The translations under genes and the position numbers were made by a program. Shown here piece by piece: positions 18,117-26,538 of a stretch of 64,000 nucleotides of DNA. The stretch spans positions 1-64,000 of the forward strand of contig CAWHLP010000011.1 in the NCBI GenBank assembly GCA_963830205.1, written 5' to 3'. The first letter of the stretch is position 1. Every line of letters starts with the position of its first letter. This DNA is from CAVSRC01 sp963830205 (GTDB taxonomy: Bacteria; Pseudomonadota; Alphaproteobacteria; Rhizobiales; Kaistiaceae). The notes under the pieces are model-generated. The model was given only the letters and a program-made list of their open reading frames with translations, had not been told where the DNA came from and ran no database searches.

Positions 18117-21100
18117 GATCGTGTCCACTGAACCGGCAGCAGCTCAGTTTCATGTACAGGAAACCGAGAAGCACATAAGTTCGGTCGCGCTCCCACATCA
18201 AAGTGAAGTCCGCAAGGCGTCCGATCACTCGCATCATGAGCGCGTGTAGCCGGGCGTGTTCCGCCAGCCGAGCGCTGTTCATCTGGAACACATAATCGGC
18301 GGTTTCGACAGCCGCATTCTTGTAGGCGGTGCAGAGTTGCTCAAGCTTGCCGACATCAGGTTTGCGCTCGTTGCAGAGCGTCACGATCTGTTGATGCAAC
18401 CTGAGCCTCTCGGCGAACCGATCGCTGACCGCGCCCGATTGTAGACGGGTCAAGGCGTCAACCTCCTCCTTCGTGACACGGTGCTTGTCGTATATGCTTT
18501 CGAGCACTCCAAAATGACCGAAGCGGAGGATCTGGCGCAGTCCCCGCCGGGTACCCCGGATCGACATATCGTCGGTCTCGGGATCACCTGAATAGACCCG
18601 TTCGAACTGATCGGCGTCTTCGTAAAAAAGTGTCCTGAGCTTGAGACCGCCTTCGTGTTCCCGGCCGCCAAATCCTGCCGATTGCACGGCTGTGTACAGC
18701 CCCATCAACCGCTCCATGTCTTTGAGTTTGCCGATCAGGACCGCGTCCGCTTGCTCGTTGCCCTTGCCCTCCAAGACGGATGTCCTCCTGAATTGGTGAC
18801 GAAGCAGGGACACCTGATCGCTCGGGATCAGATAGAGCCAGGCATAGAATTGGCTGTGCCACGGGTCCGTCTTCCAACCACCGATGTCGATGTCATCCGG
18901 CGCCACGGGCTTGAAGGGCTCCTCGTCGCCGTCTGCCCCCTGCACATCCCAGATCCACGCGAGGCCCCTTGCGTCGAGGTAGGAGCCAAACAGATAGGCG
19001 AAAAGATCGCGCTTGAACTCCTCCACCTGCCCCGCGCGCTCGCGCTGATCATTTGGCCGGGCGCGATAGCTGTGGCGAATGCGCTCATCCGACATTGAGC
19101 GGGCGGTCAGCGCGTTGAAGAGATCGGTTGCGATGGTTGCCGAGCCCAAGTCTAGCTCATCGGCGAGCGTGTTGGCGGCGAAGTAGATGTGGCTGGTTTC
19201 CTTATTGAAGTCCTCGATTCGGGCCTTCTTGCCGTCGACGACAGCTTCGACCGCTTGGCGGACAAACGCGCCATCCCGTAGCCGGCTGTCGAGCCATGAA
19301 AGGAATCCGTTTCCGTATAGCAGCCGGAGAATGCCGATCCTGAATTGATTCGGTCCCCGTGCGGTGTTCGATTCTTGCTGCGCCAACGTCAGGTACTTGA
19401 TGTCGAGCGTGGCGAAGGGCTTGACGCAGGCAGGTGCTGCGCTGGGATGGTTCTGCGCAATGTTGTTCGCCTGTCGAAGAACGGCCATGAATCGGGGCGG
19501 CGAGAGGTCCGAATTGTCGCGGGCTGGCGAGAGTTCGGCGAGCAGGGCGGGGAGTCTTTCGCCGGCGTATTTTGGCACCGCCAAACGGTTAAGCTCATCT
19601 GCGACGACCTGCTTCTGCAGCGCCTTGTCGAACAACAGAAGCTGATCGAACAGGGAAAGGGCGCCGGCATCCACAGCGTCAACCTTCCGTTGCCCGATGG
19701 GGCGTGGCGGAACCGCCTCTTGCAGGACACCGCCGGCGATCAGGTCGACGAGCCGTTGCTTGGTGTTAAAGTGGTTGGTGCGGTGCCGGATTTCGCTGGC
19801 AAGGCGCAGCAGAGCCCAGAGCAGTTCCTTTCTCCCGGACACCGGGGTGGTTCTGACCAGGGAAGCCCGGCTCTTGCCGTTGTGCAGGGCGATTGCCCGG
19901 TCACCGAAGATCAGCGGAAGCTGCCTCTGAAATGTGACGTCGTCGTAATGCCGCCCAGCCAGCTTGACGGCGACGTCCGGTGCCGTGAGATCAGTGCTGC
20001 GATCGTCTTTATGACCGCCGGCTTTATCCTGATCCGCGGCCTTCTTCAGCATGGGATCAACCCAAACCTGCAAGGTGCGAAGTGAGAGTGCGACCGACGT
20101 CCGCCAAACCCGGGTGAAGGCCTCGTTTCGCTTGATCTCACTCTGACCGGCGCTGGTGACAAGCGTCTCCATCCTGCTGTCAAACGCGACTTGCGGGTCT
20201 TCCACGTCAAAAGGCAAGTCGCTGGCATGGGCCACCAGCTTGCCCAAGCGAATGAGCGCGCTCATATCGGCATTCCGCCGGCGCACACCCAAGACACGCA
20301 GGAGATCGTCCTTGTCGTGCGGAAGAAGCGCACGCAATCTGCCAGCGCCATCACTGCAGGCGAGGCGGAAGCGTTCGGATTTGGCGAGCTTCTGGTAGAA
20401 CTGCCGGATTGAATTGTGCAGCGTCCAAATCCGCTGCCTGTCGGACTTTTCAAGGTCCCTGAGATTCATCTCTTCGAGGACTGGTTTGAAATGAATGTAC
20501 AGAATCTTCCCGAATGCCGAGGGGTATATCGGGCCCGGAAGACCCGAGATCACAGCGTTGAGAATCTGCTTTGCGACATCGTGTTGGAAATAGAGATCTT
20601 CATCATCCTTGCTGTAGGCGGTTGGGTCGTGGGACCACTCTCGCGGGTCGCTGACGCTGCCTGAGATGGCTAGACCTCGCGCCTCGATGAGGCCGCGTCC
20701 GGTCGGCCTGGCCTGGCGGTCGTCAATCCTCGTCCTCTCTTCGCCGTCAAACGTCGCCTCCTCTTCGCCGTTGATCAGCCTCCTCTCGTGGTCGTCGATT
20801 TCCGTCCTTTCTTTGCCGTCGATCTTCATTTCCTGTGTGAACAGGTGGCTCCAAATCGCAGTCGCGATAGCCTCGTAGTCGGGTTGTCCCGACGGCGTCG
20901 TGCGCCACAGGGCCTTGTGCCAGCGGCCATTGAAGCAATCCCGCGTTTTGGGCGCGTTTACTTCCGCTTCGCAGTCTTTGCGCGGATGCCCCTGGCGAAC
21001 GATGGATTTGGCATTTTCGTCGTTTGCGGGGTTCGTTTGGTCGACTTGAAAACGGGCATATGGATGCACCTTGGCATCCCAGCTTGCTTTGAGTTCCTTG

Positions 21101-21465
21101 AACGCCTCTTCACCGTCCGGTAGTTGGCGGATTTCCGGCTCGACCCGGCTGCGAACCAGTTCCCACAAGGCGCGGGCCAGAAGTGTGCGCTCGATGTACG
21201 CCTGGAGCTCGAAGGCGCGGAGCGTCCTAGGTTTGCGGATGACTTTGTCTAGCACGGAGATTGTCTGACGCAGGATCAAAGCACAATCCTCACCGACATA
21301 ATCGGCCAGGCGCCGCGGGGGCACCAGGCCAGTCTCCCGGTAGGCTTGCGGAGTGAGTTGCTTGTCGGCGGTCAGGCGAAGGCCGCGGGACAGCGTGGGC
21401 GCTTTGCCCTCGGACTCGGACTCAAGCGCGGTATAGCTTTGACCTTTTGAGCGCAGAATCTTCAT
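18076..21465 (-). CDS. cas13a: Cas13a (C2c2)-like type VI-A CRISPR effector, C-terminus cut off by IS3
   Basis: 1,129 aa as read; residues 1-1106 are native and the last 23 come from IS3 copy 2 (boundary at 18146/18147). Cas13a is a crRNA-guided RNase with two HEPN domains. From memory of the Rhodobacter capsulatus Cas13a, the same segments appear in the same order: HPYARF/GRWHKAL (134-185), TSAGQSEIK (437-445), W-x-DPM (468-472), a HEPN motif R560-x4-H565 (RHRTNH), GLRQIL (975-980) and RLHALMMRVIGRLADF (1072-1087). The second HEPN R-x4-H, expected about 30-40 residues after the last of these, is missing. The protein should therefore be unable to cut RNA. Upstream on the same strand are a membrane protein and an HTH gene; no array, cas1 or cas2 is visible. 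Start ATG 21465 has GGAGAG upstream. Confidence 0.85.
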   Translation of the reverse strand: MKILRSKGQSYTALESESEGKAPTLSRGLRLTADKQLTPQAYRETGLVPPRRLADYVGEDCALILRQTISVLDKVIRKPRTLRAFELQAYIERTLLARALWELVRSRVEPEIRQLPDGEEAFKELKASWDAKVHPYARFQVDQTNPANDENAKSIVRQGHPRKDCEAEVNAPKTRDCFNGRWHKALWRTTPSGQPDYEAIATAIWSHLFTQEMKIDGKERTEIDDHERRLINGEEEATFDGEERTRIDDRQARPTGRGLIEARGLAISGSVSDPREWSHDPTAYSKDDEDLYFQHDVAKQILNAVISGLPGPIYPSAFGKILYIHFKPVLEEMNLRDLEKSDRQRIWTLHNSIRQFYQKLAKSERFRLACSDGAGRLRALLPHDKDDLLRVLGVRRRNADMSALIRLGKLVAHASDLPFDVEDPQVAFDSRMETLVTSAGQSEIKRNEAFTRVWRTSVALSLRTLQVWVDPMLKKAADQDKAGGHKDDRSTDLTAPDVAVKLAGRHYDDVTFQRQLPLIFGDRAIALHNGKSRASLVRTTPVSGRKELLWALLRLASEIRHRTNHFNTKQRLVDLIAGGVLQEAVPPRPIGQRKVDAVDAGALSLFDQLLLFDKALQKQVVADELNRLAVPKYAGERLPALLAELSPARDNSDLSPPRFMAVLRQANNIAQNHPSAAPACVKPFATLDIKYLTLAQQESNTARGPNQFRIGILRLLYGNGFLSWLDSRLRDGAFVRQAVEAVVDGKKARIEDFNKETSHIYFAANTLADELDLGSATIATDLFNALTARSMSDERIRHSYRARPNDQRERAGQVEEFKRDLFAYLFGSYLDARGLAWIWDVQGADGDEEPFKPVAPDDIDIGGWKTDPWHSQFYAWLYLIPSDQVSLLRHQFRRTSVLEGKGNEQADAVLIGKLKDMERLMGLYTAVQSAGFGGREHEGGLKLRTLFYEDADQFERVYSGDPETDDMSIRGTRRGLRQILRFGHFGVLESIYDKHRVTKEEVDALTRLQSGAVSDRFAERLRLHQQIVTLCNERKPDVGKLEQLCTAYKNAAVETADYVFQMNSARLAEHARLHALMMRVIGRLADFTLMWERDRTYVLLGFLYMKLSCCRFSGHDPKLTPAVFRTPWG

Positions 21466-21623
21466 GGTTCTCTCCTATCGAATGCAAGGGACCTTGGGAT
21501 GGGTAGTTGAAGGCATCGCCTATCCAATGCTCCGGCGGGCTGTCGGCGGAGCACCAGAGGCCGGCGATGACGCGGTGCCTTCGGTTCCATGAGGGCGGCA
21601 GGGGGCAAAAGCCGCCTTGGCTT

Positions 21624-22037
21624 TCACCGGACGCCATGCGGGCCAGGAAGACTGCGGTCAACGGCCACGTATCGTGGTGCGAGTCTGAGCGTTACCCAGA
21701 TGCCGACAAGTACATCGATCGCCGAGCTCAACGTGATCAGTGCGAAGGTTGACGTGCGGAAGGCCGGCACCGCCGCGAACAGCGCTATGCATGCCGCCCA
21801 CAAGAGCACCGACAAGATGTGGTTCGCGTTTGTCGGCCACTCAAAGCTTGACGTTGCCAGCAGCAACTCGGCGAGCAAAAGCAATTCTGCACCGCCAATC
21901 AGCGCTTCCGACAGCGAAAGGCTGACCGCCGTGCCGGTCCAGACAATCAGAATTGTGCCAAGCGGCAACTTGAAGACCAGCGCATTGGCGGCGTAAGCCG
22001 CCACGGCCAGCGTAATCCAAGGAAAGACCCTCTTCAT
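21624..22037 (-). CDS. Small membrane protein upstream of cas13a-like gene
   Basis: 137 aa from ATG 22037, with GGGGAG 8 bases upstream. Hydropathy by eye gives about four membrane segments: near residues 5-22 (FPWITLAVAAYAANALVF), 24-50, 70-95 (ILSVLLWAACIALFAAV) and 100-120. No family is recognised. It lies 158 bp upstream of cas13a on the same strand. Type VI-B systems have membrane accessories (Csx27, Csx28); a parallel role here is a guess based on position only. Confidence 0.6.
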   Translation of the reverse strand: MKRVFPWITLAVAAYAANALVFKLPLGTILIVWTGTAVSLSLSEALIGGAELLLLAELLLATSSFEWPTNANHILSVLLWAACIALFAAVPAFRTSTFALITLSSAIDVLVGIWVTLRLAPRYVAVDRSLPGPHGVR

Positions 22038-22121
22038 CGTAGTGCTCCCCATCTTGCGGACGAGTGGCATCAGGAAGAGAGTTGGTTCCGAAAATCATCG
22101 AAACCATCAAATTCCTGCGAA

Positions 22122-22604
22122 TTATTTGATGACGCTCAACGCCGCACGGGCGCCCGCAGATGGTTGTTCAAGACAATTGCGAAGCGCGGCAACGGCCTTT
22201 TCTGCCGCATAGACCTGCTGGAGGATGGCCTCCTTTTCCGTCTTGTCGATGAACTGGTCTGAATCTGCCCGGTCAAACAGCTCGACAATCGCCGCAACGT
22301 CGATGACGATACGATTGATGCCGCTCTGGGCCGTCCGCACGAGTGATGTCTTGCCGGCGACCGACCGCGCTACCGGCATGAACGGCGATCCGTCCAGCAG
22401 ATAATCGGCGATCTTGGCTTCCGGCACGTAGCGCAGAAGGCTCTGGATCTCATCGGCCGAGAAGCATGTCCGCCCGTTCAAACGGCTGGCAAAAACGTCG
22501 TAACTGATGCCCATCCGCCGCGCCACATGCCGCCGCGCATACCGGCTCTTCTTGCCGGCGAGGATGGCCGCGACCAGTTTTTCGAACTTGCCCGAGCGCC
22601 CCAT
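22122..22604 (-). CDS. Helix-turn-helix regulator, phage CII-like
   Basis: 160 aa from ATG 22604. Residues 20-55 (RYARRHVARRMGISYDVFASRLNG) form a helix-turn-helix and are followed by ADYLLDGSPFMPVAR, reminiscent of phage regulatory CII-type proteins; the C-terminal half is helical. It is the first gene of the minus-strand cluster (HTH, membrane protein, Cas13a-like) and could control it. The ribosome site is weak. Confidence 0.55.
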   Translation of the reverse strand: MGRSGKFEKLVAAILAGKKSRYARRHVARRMGISYDVFASRLNGRTCFSADEIQSLLRYVPEAKIADYLLDGSPFMPVARSVAGKTSLVRTAQSGINRIVIDVAAIVELFDRADSDQFIDKTEKEAILQQVYAAEKAVAALRNCLEQPSAGARAALSVIK

Positions 22605-22646
22605 TGATACGCAGTCCCAGTGGCTGCAGAGATGGTTGCCCCGCAA

Positions 22647-23719
22647 GTATTAGTAGTACGCTTCCGGTCAAACGGGAAGTCTGATCTGTATGAAAGGAGC
22701 CGGATTCATGCATATGCCGCAGAACGCGGCCGTCCTGGCAACGAGGTCCCTTTGCGCGCGCAGACGAGGTCCGAGGTCCGCGTAACATTGGTAGTTGTCT
22801 GCCGTCGCGCAGATTGCTCCGAAGGCTCCCGTAGACCAGGTCTGAACGTTGCTCCGTCAGAGGACGCAAGAGTTGAAAGAGAGCTGGCACTGCAATATTT
22901 CAGTCGGATGCTACTCGGCCCTTTGATTGCGGTTGATTGTCAATTTGGTTTTCGCGATGCCATCGCCCGGGTCATGGCCCTTTACAAGCTCACATGCCTC
23001 ATGATGTTCGGGGCGGGTGCCTCAACGCGTGCAACGTCGTTCGGTATGACGTCAGCCTCGTAGACGAGGTCACCGCAACCGCCGTCCCGGTGGGGACAAC
23101 ACGAACCGATCGGCGGTCCGGGATGGCGTCAGGCGGCGGAGCCGATCGGGCCCGTCTTCTCATTCCCCCATCCGTAGCTTGGCAGCTTGGACCGTTGACC
23201 CAAATGCGATGAATCAAGACTGCAAGCTTGCGGCGACTGCCAAAATGGCGGCGACCTTGCCACAAGCGCGTCGAGCGGAGGAAGTGCGAGCGCCGACTGC
23301 CCGAGGCTCTATCAGCGGGCGATGTTGATCGATCGGCTCACGAAGTTGTCCTCGTTTAAGTCGACAAACTCACGGCCAGACCAAAGCTGGCGGTCATGAC
23401 TGACGGCAAAAGTGGCAAACTGCCGGGAGTCGGTTGCGGTGGCCGCGTACGCGGGCCCGGTCCAGCTCCAAGCAGCGAGGGGGCAATTTCGGCCTGAGGC
23501 AAAGAATGGTGGGCAACAGAGGAGTGAGCCTATCCGCACAAAAGGAACGTCTAAGGAGCCATGCTCGAGTACGAGCAATGCCTGCCCTACCTCAAGAGGG
23601 CATCGCTATCGGCGGCACCACCAACGTTTCACCAATGATATCGCGCCCAACGGCGTGACGATTGCGTGGCGTCCTAGCCCAAATCTGGCGGATCTTCGCC
23701 CTCTTCACCAATTGGCATA
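22647..23719. other. Low-coding tail of the island
   Basis: About 1.1 kb with only short overlapping frames of improbable composition on both strands. I read it for CRISPR repeats and for spaced identical 25-40-nt units and saw none. It could hold decayed genes; none is identifiable. Confidence 0.5.
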
Positions 23720-23767
23720 TCGCTCATAACGATCTGGTTGCAGGTTCGAGTCCTGCCGGGCCCACCA
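23720..23767. repeat. Attachment site at distal end of island (att, 48 bp)
   Basis: Exact copy of the tRNA bases 9048-9095, from the anticodon stem to CCA, with unrelated flanks. It is only the 3' part of the tRNA and cannot fold as a full tRNA. It marks the distal island border. Confidence 0.92.
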
Positions 23768-23967
23768 CGCAGTCCCCCATTTTCGGGTCTCCACGAGCGC
23801 CCCTCGGAATTCCAACGACATTTCCGCGGCTTGGCCGGCCTGGGGGCTCGAAGGGACTGGCTGAGAGATGCCCGCGACGGCGCCAATCCGGGCAATTCGG
23901 CGGTTTGTCTCAGGAGGCCCTTTTCGACCACCAGACGTTTGAACCGGCGATCAGGTCGTGGCGAGAA

Positions 23968-24120
23968 TCAGACGGTGAAGCCGAGGACGGCACGCTGCTC
24001 GTCCCATCGGTACGGCAAGGAGCCGAGACGGCGAAGCTTCTCTACGGTCAGGTCGACCGGCTGGAGCCCCTTCAGGATCTTCTCTACGATATCCGGAGCA
24101 AGGAAGGTGAAGCCGACCGC
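23968..24120 (-). pseudogene. C-terminal scrap of a serine recombinase
   Basis: On the minus strand one frame reads GFTFLAPDIVEKILKG, then LQPVDLTVEKLRRLGSLPYRWDEQRAVLGF and a stop. This is the familiar C-terminus of large serine recombinases (FLAPDIVEAIL...). The upstream part of such a protein is absent or scrambled, so this is a remnant just outside the island border. Confidence 0.6.
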
Positions 24121-24310
24121 AGGGTATCCGCCAGGTGCCGCCCGCCGGCCTTCATGGCCCGAAGGACTCGCGGCGGCGTGTTGCGGAGGTCCAGCAGCGC
24201 CATCAGGTCGACATCATCGCTAAGGCGGCGCACCAGCTCGGCAATGATTGGTCGCCCAAGCTCCTGAGCCGGCAGGCGGCGGCCGCTGTCGTCCGTCTTG
24301 AGTGCGTTCA

Positions 24311-24568
24311 TCAGGCGGTGAGAGACGTAATAGTGATAATGAACGGCGCCCTTGACCGCGCATCACCGCAGAGCAGCCTGTGGCGCCCAAGGTGCCAAAC
24401 ATCGCCTGAGCGGCTTGTGGTCGTATCTGGAGGCTCCGGAATGAGGTCTTCCGGGCCGGTAACGCCTTCGGTGCGCGGTAGGGCTTCAAGCCCGCCACCG
24501 GCCGCATCTCGATCTGTGGTGTCGCCACAACATCCATTCCATCGCTCCATCGTCATCGCGCGCTGCAC
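24311..24568 (-). pseudogene. Remnant of a ParB-like/DNA methyltransferase gene
   Basis: One minus frame gives IEMRPVAGLKPY, as in ParB-type N-termini; another frame a few dozen bases on gives GDVWHLGRHRLLCGDA, the segment that precedes the methyltransferase domain in these proteins. The sequence between (about 100 or more residues in relatives) and the methyltransferase domain itself are missing. A decayed phage-type gene. Confidence 0.55.
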
Positions 24569-24862
24569 ATTCAGCGCGCAGTCGATTCACGACGATGGAT
24601 GCGGGTGGTCCGCGAAATCAACGTTCACGCCGCCGGTATGACTCACGTGTGGGGCACCCCAAGAACGCTTCCAAAGTAGCGTCGTTTTTGAAGGGGTTTT
24701 GAAGAGGCTGGAGTGCCATCGCGCGTTCCGGACACGGAAAACACCGGCCAAAGGGTGCAGATCACGAATGCGTGAGCAGGGCCATCGGGCAGGTCATATC
24801 CGCGGGCCTCGCGCCAGGCATTTTGAGAAAGACGCCCAGATTGATTCGCGCACGTTCGGATC

Positions 24863-25200
24863 ACCGCGACGCCGCCGGCGAGCTTCGCCAGCCGCTCCCG
24901 CAGCTTCTCACGGTCGTAGTCGGAGGTGGTCTCCTCGACCTGCGCCTTGATCTGGCCGATGCGGCCCTCGATCTCTTTCTTCTTGCCGGCGCCATCGACG
25001 ATCGTGGTGTTCTCCTTGGAGATCGACACCTTCTTGGCGCCCGAGCATCTGCAGGGTGACGTTCTCAAGCTTGATGCCGAGGTCTTCGGAGATGACCTGG
25101 CCACCGCTGAGGACGGCGATGTCCTCGAGCACGGCCTTGCGACGGTCGCCGAAGCCCGGCGCCTTCACGGCTGCGACCTTGAGGCCGCCGCAGATATCCG
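24863..25200 (-). pseudogene. Internal fragment of groEL
   Basis: Two minus frames together read GGLKVAAVKAPGFGDRRKAV...LGIKLENVTLQML, then KKVSISKENTTIVDGAGKKKE...YDREKLRERLAKLAGGVAVIR, the GroEL apical-to-intermediate region. The frames change at about 25038-25042, where one extra C explains the shift. Both gene ends are missing, so this is a true fragment and not a chaperonin gene. Confidence 0.85.
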
Positions 25201-25281
25201 AGACATTCTCAAGCGCGCTGCCGGCCCGGTGGAATGATTAGCTCGTTCATCCGATCGAGATATCCGTCCGTTTGGCGGCAA

Positions 25282-26358
25282 CTACTCCATCTTCGCAGCC
25301 ATGTCGCGCGCCAGCATCATATCGTTGCGGGCGTCCTTGAGTGTCGTCTTTGGCATTCTTCTTTCCGTGACGTTTCGGTGGAAAGCGCGCCACTCCGCAA
25401 CGAAAGAGTCGTTCCGCGTCGGGAACATGCTCTGCACGGACACGCCGGCATTCGTCGCAGGCCCAATCCTCGTCAGCCGCGCCGGCTGGTGTCGGACATA
25501 TGGCGTATCGTAGTCGACGCGGATGATCTCGGTCGGCGTATAGACCTCAAGGTGCGCGTCAAAATGCGGTATGCGGTCGACACCCGCCTCAAAGTGGCAG
25601 ATGAAATGGCCATAGTCGAAGGCGGCGGAGAGGAAACGACCGCCGTCACGCTGGGCCGCGTAGATCACGCGTTCAGGCATTCCGATCAACTCGCGCATCG
25701 CCGACAAGGCGTGGCTGGAGAGGCTGAGGAGGAGAGAGTAGGCGGCGGCGCGAGGGCCGCTGTCGACGCCGATCACTTCCTTGACCCGCTCGGCATGGCG
25801 TCTGCGGCCCTCGGCGACGACAGCGTCGGAGATGTCGGTTGGGCGATAGACGTTCGACGTGTTGTCGATGATCGTCGCGTTGGGGCCAATGACGTCGTGG
25901 ACGCGAGCGAGCACGATGTCGTTGCGGACCTCGGTGGCGCGCGCGACCGCCTCGACGAAAGCGGGCGCATAGCGGCGCATGTAGCCGACCTGGACGGTAA
26001 CGGCAGAATCCGATTCGGCCGCGATCATCGCGTCGGTTTCAGCCAGTGTCACGGCAATCGGCTTTTCGAGAAGGACATGCTTTCCGGCACGGATGGCAGC
26101 AATGACCACCTCGGCGTGATAGGTGTCGGGGTTACTCACGAGAATTGCGTCGACGGACGTATCCTCGATGAGCTGCCGGTAGTCCTGGAAGAGGTGGACG
26201 CCTGCGAAAGGCGCGCCGACCGAGGCAAGCACCGACGGGCTGACTTCGCAAAGCGCGGTGACGGCGAAGAGGGCGCGAAGCTCGATGAGCGCGGGCAGGT
26301 GAAGGATTTGCGTGGCTTCACCGCAACCGATGATACCTACTCTGATAGGCCCTGCCAT
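25282..26358 (-). CDS. Gfo/Idh/MocA-family dehydrogenase 1
   Basis: 358 aa from ATG 26358, preceded by GGGAGA. The N-terminal Rossmann fold shows VGIIGCGEA and the family EKPIAVTLAE motif (EKP); the C-terminal half is the substrate-binding beta-sheet domain. These enzymes oxidise or reduce sugar and cyclitol hydroxyls with NAD(P). It is the last gene of the minus-strand half of a sugar locus, after a second family member and a DeoR repressor. The substrate cannot be read from the sequence. Confidence 0.88.
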   Translation of the reverse strand: MAGPIRVGIIGCGEATQILHLPALIELRALFAVTALCEVSPSVLASVGAPFAGVHLFQDYRQLIEDTSVDAILVSNPDTYHAEVVIAAIRAGKHVLLEKPIAVTLAETDAMIAAESDSAVTVQVGYMRRYAPAFVEAVARATEVRNDIVLARVHDVIGPNATIIDNTSNVYRPTDISDAVVAEGRRRHAERVKEVIGVDSGPRAAAYSLLLSLSSHALSAMRELIGMPERVIYAAQRDGGRFLSAAFDYGHFICHFEAGVDRIPHFDAHLEVYTPTEIIRVDYDTPYVRHQPARLTRIGPATNAGVSVQSMFPTRNDSFVAEWRAFHRNVTERRMPKTTLKDARNDMMLARDMAAKME

Positions 26359-26538
26359 TCCGATCTCCCGATGCTGTTGTTGTTGCGCATATGTGAATGT
26401 TGTGTGGCTGTCAGCGTGCCTTGAACGACGTCGACCTGCCTGGGCGACACCGCAGGCCGAGGGTCGACGCTGCACGCTCGTGTCCGGTTTTCTGGTGTTG
26501 GTTGCGGCCGTATTGTTGTCCGCCAGCGTCCAGCGCGG

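Larger units (their letters stand above)
16901..18146 (+). mobile_element. IS3-family insertion sequence, copy 2 (1,246 bp)
   Basis: The same element as at 5994-7239, in opposite orientation. The ends TGAGCTGCTGCCGGTT... (16901) and its complement (to 18146) are intact. Unlike copy 1, the flanks (CCC on the left, GTT on the right) are not a target duplication, so an adjacent deletion or rearrangement has happened. Its right end lies inside the cas13a-like gene. Confidence 0.9.
9048..23767. mobile_element. tRNA-integrated genomic island (about 14.7 kb)
   Basis: The island is bounded by the perfect 48-bp tRNA repeat and has its tyrosine integrase next to the tRNA. In order it carries the integrase, an excisionase-like gene, an IS630 element, a winged-helix gene, a Rep-like gene, a DUF927 ATPase, a small HTH gene, a hypothetical gene, IS3 copy 2, the truncated cas13a-like gene, a small membrane protein and an HTH gene. 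Coding density is low near 22.6-23.7 kb. It has replication-type genes but no recognisable conjugation or capsid genes. Confidence 0.88.

Noticed and set aside
22620..23063. Plus-strand frame of 147 aa in the island tail
   Set aside because: No recognisable segment, no ribosome site, and overlaps another equally poor frame on the other strand.
21466..23719. Search for a CRISPR array beside the Cas13a-like gene
   Set aside because: Read on both sides of the gene and in 15.4-16.9 kb; no regularly spaced identical repeats were seen. Absence is by eye only.
23720..23767. Second CAU tRNA gene
   Set aside because: Only the 3' 48 nt are present; no acceptor 5' strand or D arm, so it is an attachment site.
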